6,431 bases of DNA from NCBI GenBank assembly GCA_019308645.1, contig JAFDHR010000135.1:1-6431 (forward strand), written 5' to 3'. Under the pieces are notes generated by a model, which made no database searches, was not told the origin of the DNA, and saw only the letters and a program-made list of their open reading frames with translations. Of this stretch, positions 1-4,742 are shown piece by piece. The stretch comes from Deltaproteobacteria bacterium. GTDB lineage: Bacteria; Desulfobacterota; DSM-4660; Desulfatiglandales; B25-G16. Position numbers and translations under genes: made by a program. Position 1 is the first letter of the stretch; every line of letters begins with the position of its first letter.

Positions 1-29
1 TTGACCCGAGAATCCCCTGGCTGTATAAT
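1..29 (+). promoter_or_regulatory. Sigma70-like promoter at left edge
   Basis: TTGACC at 1-6 and a perfect TATAAT at 24-29 are separated by exactly 17 bases, which matches the housekeeping promoter consensus very closely. It points rightward. No convincing coding region follows before the 3' end of the minus-strand methyltransferase, so a transcript from here would be a small RNA or antisense to that gene. The -35 box touches the window edge, so nothing upstream can be judged. It could also be chance in an AT-rich spacer. Confidence 0.45.
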
Positions 30-202
30 TTCAAATTGGATTTTCGGTTCCGATAGATCCATTAGCCAAATGGTCAAATAAATCAGCCCAAAAAAATCGC
101 TGACCATGTCGGGATTGAAAAAGCTATAATAAAGGATAATTCTATAGTCTTAGTGTCTTGGTGGCAAGATACCTGGGTAGTTACAAAAAAAGAGTAAAAT
201 CT
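30..202. other. Gene-free spacer left of the methyltransferase
   Basis: No open frame of useful length with a ribosome binding site is seen on either strand. The stretch contains a 7-base inverted repeat, ATGGTCA at 70-76 and TGACCAT at 101-107. It also has a motif at 147-165 that, read on the minus strand, resembles the ACCACCAAGACACCAAG intergenic repeat common in many bacterial genomes. The minus-strand transcript leaving the methyltransferase meets a T-rich stretch (around 184-195) but no stable hairpin before it, so no terminator is called. Confidence 0.5.
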
Positions 203-868
203 TCAGCCTTGGGCAATGTGCTTTCGAAGAGAGACAATCATAATCTTGTCCTGTAATATGATTGGGGGAGACTTTACTTTGTTACCCAGAAGTTCCCCTA
301 TTAGCACAACAAGGCTATTGTCAAAAGACTTTTGGTAGTAGGTGAAAAGCCACTCGTATAGTTCATGTTCGTTTTCGAATTCCCAATAGGTGTAAAATAC
401 CTCGGAGCGCTCAACATCGAAATCACTTGCCTCAATTGCGCGAAGAGTATCCTGAAGCACTTGAGCTTCACCTTTGAACAAGTTACATACCTGTTCAATT
501 TCCACATCATTTACTGGCTCAAGGATCACTACCCGTCCATGATCTCTAAGGACCCTTTTGGCTTCTCTCAGAGCTACTTTGCTGTCCTGATGATGAAGTG
601 AGAGAGTAAACAAAATTACGTCAAAAGACTCGGTTGGGGATTCCAAAAACTCCCCAGACCCGATACGTAAGTCGACACCCTCCATGTTTTCTTTCGCCTC
701 GGCAATGTTCGCTGCATCCGGATCAATTGCGACCAGCCTTTTTGCTTTGCCAACCAACTGTGATGTGATTCGCCCATCTCCACATCCTATCTCAAGAACC
801 TCTTGATTCCGCAAGTCCGCAAACTGAAGGATCTTCGATAGTGTTACACAATCCCGATCTTGTTCCAT
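203..868 (-). CDS. Class I SAM-dependent methyltransferase
   Basis: A 221-residue cytoplasmic protein with the Rossmann-like fold of class I SAM methyltransferases (Methyltransf_11/25-like). Motif I is VLEIGCGDGRIT at residues 24-35, the glycine-rich SAM loop. The acidic residue that binds the ribose follows strand 2 at D49 (VAIDPD). The motif FDVILFTLSLHH (82-93) ends strand 4, and RVLRDHGRVVILEP (105-118) is the usual post-motif helix and strand. The C-terminal ~100 residues are less typical and would carry the acceptor specificity, which cannot be told; small-molecule methylation is the usual role. The ATG lies 3 bases past the aminotransferase stop codon and has no strong ribosome binding site of its own, so translation is probably coupled to that gene. 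Family assignment is firm, substrate unknown. Confidence 0.9.
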   Translation of the reverse strand: MEQDRDCVTLSKILQFADLRNQEVLEIGCGDGRITSQLVGKAKRLVAIDPDAANIAEAKENMEGVDLRIGSGEFLESPTESFDVILFTLSLHHQDSKVALREAKRVLRDHGRVVILEPVNDVEIEQVCNLFKGEAQVLQDTLRAIEASDFDVERSEVFYTYWEFENEHELYEWLFTYYQKSFDNSLVVLIGELLGNKVKSPPIILQDKIMIVSLRKHIAQG

Positions 869-871
869 GGG

Positions 872-2074
872 TTAGCCCGTTGATATAGACAAAACATGAG
901 CAAGCCTGCGAATACCTTTCTCAATATGTGATTCAGGTACGTAACTGTAGCATAGCCGCATGTGGTTTTTTCCACTGCGATTGTGATAAAAGGCTGGACC
1001 GGCAACATATGCAACTGAGGCATCCTTTATTGCTCTTGGTAAAAGTGCTTCAGTGTCAATTTCCTTGGGCACAGTAACCCACGTATAAAAACCTCCTTGA
1101 GGTTTCGTCCAGTGTGCACTTGGTGGGAAGTGATTCGCTAAGGCCGCCAACATGGCGTCTCTTTTCCGGCGATATATTTCAACGGCCTTGGATGTCTGCT
1201 GCTCAATCAAATTTCTTGAAGCGAAAGCAAAGGCTACGTATTGTCCGATAGTTGTAGAACATTGATCTTGACCTTGCTTGGCCATGGTCAAAGTCTCGAT
1301 CAATTCTTGCGGTGCAGTCACCCAACCTATGCGCACGCCTGGGGTAAAGATTTTTGAGAGGGTATTAATATGTATAACGTTATGTGCGTCCAGGGATGCG
1401 AGCAGTGGTGGAGCTGAACCCTCAAATCGCAGATCATGGTATGCTGCATCTTCTATAACTGGCACATTATACTCAACAGAGAGTTCAATAATTTTTTTTC
1501 GACGCGTTTCCGAAAGTGTAACACCGGTTGGATTTTGGAATGAAGGGACCAGGTAAATAAATTTGGGATGCAATGATTGATGCTGTAAGTCTTCAAGCAT
1601 CAATTTCAGCGCATCTGGCTGCATTCCTTTATCATCTAATGGAACACCGGCACAACGACCCTGATAACTTTTAATGACGTGGAGGGCAGCTACGTAAGCT
1701 GGTTCGCCCACAATCACAACATCGCCAGGATCCAGCAAAACTTTGCAAATTAGGTCTAAGGCTGCAATGGCGCCTGTTGTTACCAGGCATTCTTCAACTT
1801 TCGAGTTTCTGCCTGACTGTGTCATATATTCTGCCAGCCATTCCCTAAAAGGGGTAATGCCTGCTGTCGGTCCATAATTCAATGCGGCGTGTCCTTTTTG
1901 TGAGAGAACCTCTTTGAAGGCTTCTTTGATTTCCTCCAAGAGAAAGGTTGCCGGATCGGGAAGCCCACCTGCGAAGGAGATAATCTCAGGTCGTTCAGCT
2001 AATTTCAAAATTCCAACGACATCTGAATGTCCCATTGAATTGATACGGGTGGAGTAGAGGGTATTCCAGTTCAT
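872..2074 (-). CDS. PLP-dependent aminotransferase, class I/II (LysN/MocR-like)
   Basis: A 400-residue fold-type I aminotransferase, a cytoplasmic homodimer in this family, moving an amino group between an amino acid and a 2-oxo acid. Visible landmarks are SFAGGLPDP (33-41), the PLP-contacting PSFQNPTG (177-184, N181), IEDAAYH (207-213, D209 facing the pyridine nitrogen), the Schiff-base lysine K241 in NTLSKIFTPGVRIGW, and R373 in NHMRLCYS for the substrate carboxylate. The pattern is closest to the 2-aminoadipate aminotransferase (LysN) and MocR catalytic-domain group, without the DNA-binding N-terminus of MocR. The exact substrate is not readable; aromatic, branched or aminoadipate-type substrates are all possible. 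The ATG is supported by an AGGAGGA ribosome site at 2083-2089, about 8 bases away. The methyltransferase follows directly as the second gene of the unit. Confidence 0.92.
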   Translation of the reverse strand: MNWNTLYSTRINSMGHSDVVGILKLAERPEIISFAGGLPDPATFLLEEIKEAFKEVLSQKGHAALNYGPTAGITPFREWLAEYMTQSGRNSKVEECLVTTGAIAALDLICKVLLDPGDVVIVGEPAYVAALHVIKSYQGRCAGVPLDDKGMQPDALKLMLEDLQHQSLHPKFIYLVPSFQNPTGVTLSETRRKKIIELSVEYNVPVIEDAAYHDLRFEGSAPPLLASLDAHNVIHINTLSKIFTPGVRIGWVTAPQELIETLTMAKQGQDQCSTTIGQYVAFAFASRNLIEQQTSKAVEIYRRKRDAMLAALANHFPPSAHWTKPQGGFYTWVTVPKEIDTEALLPRAIKDASVAYVAGPAFYHNRSGKNHMRLCYSYVPESHIEKGIRRLAHVLSISTG

Positions 2075-2082
2075 TTTGCATG

Positions 2083-2089
2083 TCCTCCT
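2083..2089 (-). promoter_or_regulatory. Ribosome binding site of the aminotransferase
   Basis: On the minus strand this reads AGGAGGA, about 8 bases before the ATG at 2074. It is a near-perfect Shine-Dalgarno match and fixes the start. It probably also feeds ribosomes to the methyltransferase downstream through coupling. Confidence 0.8.
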
Positions 2090-2108
2090 AAGATAGTAAG
2101 CCTTTGTC

Positions 2109-2124
2109 GCAATGTTATCATTGC
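2109..2124. promoter_or_regulatory. Inverted repeat, possible operator of the aminotransferase unit
   Basis: GCAATG-TTAT-CATTGC is a perfect 6-base inverted repeat with a 4-base centre, lying 35-50 bases before the aminotransferase start. On the minus strand it covers a weak candidate -10 (TAACAT), itself 17 bases after a weak -35 (TTGAGT). The position suits a repressor site, but it could be a small hairpin or chance. No regulator gene is in the window. Confidence 0.3.
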
Positions 2125-2184
2125 CTTAAACATCACTCAATTATTCCTCTGTTTTAGGAAGCATACCATTCGATACCAAATGAT

Positions 2185-2316
2185 TTATTTGCTAAGTTTT
2201 ACAGCTGTGCCGTAGGCTAAAAGTTCAGTGGCACTCCCTTTCATCTCTCGTCTCCTATTTTTTAGGTCTGTTAATAGGTTAGGAACATTATCTGTTCATC
2301 TTAATTTCTTAATCCG
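2185..2316 (-). pseudogene. Decayed C-terminal fragment of a YbjQ/UPF0145-like gene
   Basis: Minus-strand codons from 2244 to the TAA at 2185-2187 read MKGSATELLAYGTAVKLSK. This closely resembles the end of YbjQ/UPF0145 (PF01906) proteins, whose last strand commonly reads like MQGAAEVLAYGTAV. Upstream in the same frame DNVPNL (from 2292) recalls the family's ADAVVNV segment and RIKKL (around 2302-2316) a preceding helix, but a TGA and extra codons break the match. The family is normally about 105 residues, so only the last third is recognisable. A GGAG sequence stands 7 bases before the ATG at 2244, so a 19-residue peptide could be made, but a gene remnant is the simpler reading. The similarity is judged by eye and is short. 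Confidence 0.4.
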
Positions 2317-2375
2317 ACCCTATTTCCTTGTCCGGATTACTCATGACCTATCAGGAGCAAGCTACGAGATTATGA

Positions 2376-3953
2376 TTAGAACTTAAAGGCTTCTTCCCTG
2401 CCGATGTATTTTTTCCTCAGTTTCGGTTTCTCTATCTTTCCTGTGGGGCTTCGAGGAACTTCCCCGAAAAAGACCTTGCGAGGTCTCTTATATCGGGGTA
2501 ACTCCTCGCAGTATTGGAAAACCTTTTCTTCGGTCAGTGTTTTTCCTGTAACCACATCAATGACAACGGCAACAATCTCACCCAGCCTTTCATCCGGGAA
2601 GCCGATGGCTGCGGCATCCTTTACATTTGGATGCGTATAAATAAAATGTTCAATTTCAACAGGAAAGACATTTTCACCACCTGTGATGATGACATCCTTT
2701 TTCCTGTCAACAAGATAGATAAAACCATCCTCATCCTTTCTGGCCATGTCCCCCGTGTAGAGCCACCCATCCCTTATCGCATTGGCCGTAGCTTCAGGGT
2801 TCTTGTAATATTCCCTCATTATCCCGTTACCGCGAAGAATAAGTTCCCCTGTTTCACCGCACTCCACATCTCGTCCATCCTCTTCAACAATACGTGCCTC
2901 CCAATTGAATCCTGGGTGTCCGATGGAGCCAACCTTATGGAGGTTTTCTATTCCGAGGTGCATACAATTCGGTCCGGAGGCTTCACTTAAACCGTACGTG
3001 GTATCATATTCCATATCAGGTAAGTATTCCTTCCACCGCTTGATCAGGGATGGAGGAACAGGCATAGCTCCGATGTGCATGAGTCGCCACTGATCGATTT
3101 TATAGTCCTTCAATTTTAATTCTCCACTATCGAGCTTTAAGAGGATATCCTGAGCCCATGGGACCAAGAGCCAGACGATGGTGCCCCCCTCTTCGCTCAC
3201 TGCCTCTAACACCCATTCAGGAGAAACCCCCTTCAGGATCACAGCAGGGCTCCCTACAATAAAACTGCCAAACCAGTGCATCTTTGCACCGGTATGATAT
3301 AAGGGGGGAATAAGGATGAAATTATCATCTTTGGTTTGTCCATGGTGCACCTTTTCCGTTATACAGGCACAGACCATGTTTTTATGGGTCAGAAGAATAG
3401 GCTTTGGGGTACCCGTGGTGCCAGAGGTAAAGTACAGCCCGCAGGGATTATCAAAACCAAGCTCAACTTGTGGTGGGGTAGCCGGCGCATCTTCCAGTAC
3501 CTTCTCAAAAATATCTGCGTAATCGGGAATCTGTATGCCAGCACAGATATAATGCTTTATTAAGAGATGATCTCTTATTGCATCTATCCGGTCAGTAAAT
3601 TCTTCACCGAAGAGAAGCAAGCCTGGTTCTGCAACATCCATACAGTATTTGATGTCGGCACTTGTGAAACGAAAGTTGAGTGGCACGACCCATGCCCCTG
3701 TTTTGACGATGCCAAAATAGGCAATAAGCCAATCGATAGAGTTATACATGAGGTGTGCGACCTTGTCACCTTTCTTGATGCCCCTGTCTAAGAGCACATT
3801 TGCGAAACGGTTCGCACGTTCATCAAATTGCTTCCATGTAATCTGCCATCTTTTCCCCTCAGCCGGTATTCTTTCAACAAGGGCAATCTCATCTGGATAC
3901 ATCCGGGCGTTTCTTGCTAACATTTCTCCTATATGGATGTACATATCAGCCAT
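2376..3953 (-). CDS. AMP-forming acyl-CoA ligase (acyl-CoA synthetase)
   Basis: An ANL-superfamily adenylate-forming enzyme that activates a carboxylic acid with ATP and then forms the CoA thioester. From the ATG at 3953 the protein is 525 residues, typical for the family. Core motifs are all present: the phosphate loop TSGTTGTPKP (176-185), TTYGLSEA (318-325), YTGD (399-402, ribose-binding D402), DRKKD (416-420) with the hinge region, GGENVFPVEIE (425-435), and PRSPTGKIEKPKL near the end with the catalytic lysine K506. No signal peptide or membrane segment is seen, so it should act in the cytoplasm. Substrate (fatty, aromatic or other acid) cannot be told. A GTG at 3986 in the same frame would add 11 residues but lacks a ribosome site and would leave a leader of only about 10 bases after the promoter. 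The ATG at 3953 has GGAGG at 3957-3961, spaced rather tightly; the ATG at 3944 is another option. Confidence 0.93.
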   Translation of the reverse strand: MADMYIHIGEMLARNARMYPDEIALVERIPAEGKRWQITWKQFDERANRFANVLLDRGIKKGDKVAHLMYNSIDWLIAYFGIVKTGAWVVPLNFRFTSADIKYCMDVAEPGLLLFGEEFTDRIDAIRDHLLIKHYICAGIQIPDYADIFEKVLEDAPATPPQVELGFDNPCGLYFTSGTTGTPKPILLTHKNMVCACITEKVHHGQTKDDNFILIPPLYHTGAKMHWFGSFIVGSPAVILKGVSPEWVLEAVSEEGGTIVWLLVPWAQDILLKLDSGELKLKDYKIDQWRLMHIGAMPVPPSLIKRWKEYLPDMEYDTTYGLSEASGPNCMHLGIENLHKVGSIGHPGFNWEARIVEEDGRDVECGETGELILRGNGIMREYYKNPEATANAIRDGWLYTGDMARKDEDGFIYLVDRKKDVIITGGENVFPVEIEHFIYTHPNVKDAAAIGFPDERLGEIVAVVIDVVTGKTLTEEKVFQYCEELPRYKRPRKVFFGEVPRSPTGKIEKPKLRKKYIGREEAFKF

Positions 3954-4002
3954 TGACCTCCATGCCTTGAGGATTGATAAAAGCACGGCTTATAATAGAT
4001 GA

Positions 4003-4031
4003 ATTATAGGAAATGGTGGTTTTTGTGTCAA
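4003..4031 (-). promoter_or_regulatory. Perfect consensus sigma70 promoter of the acyl-CoA ligase
   Basis: Read on the minus strand, TTGACA (4026-4031) and TATAAT (4003-4008) are separated by exactly 17 bases. Both hexamers are perfect. Transcription would begin near 3996, giving a leader of about 43 bases to the ATG at 3953. This separates the ligase from the CMD gene upstream as at least a partly independent transcription unit. Confidence 0.8.
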
Positions 4032-4107
4032 GGGTATCTAAGGTCAGCAGGATTATTATAATAGGGGTTTAATTGAATGGAAAGGAATTCACTTCCCTCT
4101 AATTTTG

Positions 4108-4464
4108 TTACTGGGCCTTTAGCTGGCTTTCCAATTCTTCAAGAACCTTGAAAACAAATCGTGCAGGCCAGTCTGCCATGCCGCCACTCAGGGCTAAAGC
4201 AACAGCAGTTGCTTCCAGAATCTCCTCACGACTTGTACCCACGTCAGCAGCACTGCTGACATGATATTCAATTCAGCCGTAGCATCCATTACTGATGCTG
4301 ATTCCCAAGGCTACCAGTTCTTTGTATTTCTGAGCAAGCACAGCATCTTTCAGTGCATTAACTTCAACCTCCCCAATCTCACGAAAAGCGTTGATACCGC
4401 TTTGGTACATCTGCCAATTGTACTTCTTCCTTGTCTTTCTTATTTCATTAATATTAGGGAACAT
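4108..4464 (-). CDS. AhpD-like/carboxymuconolactone decarboxylase family selenoprotein (CxxU)
   Basis: A 118-residue CMD-family (PF02627) protein if the in-frame TGA at 4273-4275 is read as selenocysteine (U64). The segment around it is NGCYG-U-IEYHV, so the motif is C61-x-x-U64, where relatives have CxxC. The frame stays open for 54 further codons with typical family sequence (SREEILEATAVALALSGG, then WPARFVFKVLEELE) and ends at a TAA. E49, C61, U64 and H68 have the same spacing as Glu118, Cys130, Cys133 and His137 of Mycobacterium tuberculosis AhpD, the proton relay and redox pair of a peroxidase-linked thiol enzyme. That suggests thiol/selenol peroxidase or disulfide reductase activity rather than decarboxylation. 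The ATG has AAGGAGG at 4470-4476, 5 bases away. The acyl-CoA ligase lies downstream in the same direction, the transporter is divergent. The alternative is a nonsense-mutated pseudogene; the SECIS-like hairpin and intact frame argue against it. Confidence 0.82.
4239..4264 (-). promoter_or_regulatory. Candidate bacterial SECIS element
   Basis: In the mRNA, GUCAGCA (4254-4260) pairs perfectly with UGCUGAC (4243-4249) around a GUGC loop (4250-4253). Flanking UCAU and GUGG add four more pairs including two U-G wobbles, for an 11-pair stem. The apical loop begins 19 bases after the UGA and starts with G, as bacterial SECIS loops usually do. The core GCAGUGCUGC is close in form to the GCAGGUCUGC tip of the E. 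coli fdhF SECIS. The hairpin lies inside the coding frame (VSSAADV), so it is under both RNA and protein constraint. SelB binding is inferred, not shown. Confidence 0.7.
4273..4275 (-). other. In-frame UGA, probable selenocysteine codon
   Basis: Codon 64 of the CMD-family gene. It replaces the second cysteine codon of the family's CxxC motif and is followed by the conserved I-E-Y-H-V. The position at a redox cysteine is the hallmark of selenocysteine insertion. Plain read-through or a nonsense mutation is the alternative. Confidence 0.78.
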
Positions 4465-4469
4465 ATTGC

Positions 4470-4476
4470 CCTCCTT
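4470..4476 (-). promoter_or_regulatory. Ribosome binding site of the CMD selenoprotein
   Basis: AAGGAGG on the minus strand, 5 bases before the ATG at 4464. This strong site shows the gene is still set up for efficient initiation, which fits a living gene rather than a relic. Confidence 0.8.
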
Positions 4477-4628
4477 TAATGAATTAAGCCACTACCGCGG
4501 AGCTCACCAGCAGTGAGGGCCGCTGGCTGTTGCTGTCAGCTGAAGTAATAGGATGAAGTGACCTTATCTGGGTACATTCATCTATTATTGACCTAAAGCC
4601 ATCCGATGTTGATCATTATTATTTAATT

Positions 4629-4658
4629 ACAATATGTTGGTATTTTTCCGGTTGACAA
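4629..4658 (-). promoter_or_regulatory. Candidate promoter of the CMD selenoprotein gene
   Basis: TTGTCA (4653-4658) and TATTGT (4629-4634) on the minus strand are 18 bases apart, 5 of 6 and 4 of 6 matches to consensus. It would start a transcript near 4622 with a leader of nearly 160 bases that includes GC-rich inverted repeats around 4495-4545. The -35 lies inside the inverted repeat at 4651-4668. A nearer promoter cannot be excluded. Confidence 0.35.
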
Positions 4659-4668
4659 GTCGGTCAAC
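4651..4668. promoter_or_regulatory. Inverted repeat, likely repressor operator
   Basis: GTTGAC-AAGTCG-GTCAAC is a perfect 6-base inverted repeat with a 6-base centre. It overlaps the -35 and spacer of the transporter promoter and the -35 of the candidate divergent promoter. TTGAC/GTCAA arms with a short centre are common for TetR-family operators. One bound repressor could shut both directions. No regulator gene is present in the window, so the identity is inferred. Confidence 0.5.
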
Positions 4669-4680
4669 GTTTCTTATACG
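4652..4680 (+). promoter_or_regulatory. Promoter of the MFS transporter
   Basis: A perfect TTGACA (4652-4657) is followed after 17 bases by TATACG (4675-4680), 4 of 6 matches to the -10 consensus. Start near 4687 leaves a leader of about 56 bases to the GTG at 4743. Confidence 0.6.
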
Positions 4681-4742
4681 CTACAAACTGGTTTTCCTCA
4701 CCGTAAATAAGTTATCTTATCATTTTTCTCGCAGGAGACAAT

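Noticed and set aside
2230..2245. TGGCAC-type start of a sigma54 promoter on the plus strand
   Set aside because: The GC of the -12 element is missing at the required distance, and no plus-strand gene follows.
2514..2990. 158-codon plus-strand open frame inside the acyl-CoA ligase
   Set aside because: It lies opposite a gene with complete family motifs and has no ribosome site or recognisable protein features; a shadow frame.
3954..3986. GTG start that would lengthen the acyl-CoA ligase by 11 residues
   Set aside because: No ribosome binding site precedes it and it is only about 10 bases from the predicted transcription start. The ATG at 3953 has GGAGG in front.
4273..4464. Stand-alone 63-residue protein ending at TGA 4273
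   Set aside because: The CMD-family domain clearly continues in the same frame beyond the TGA, so the 63-codon frame is only the first half of the selenoprotein gene.
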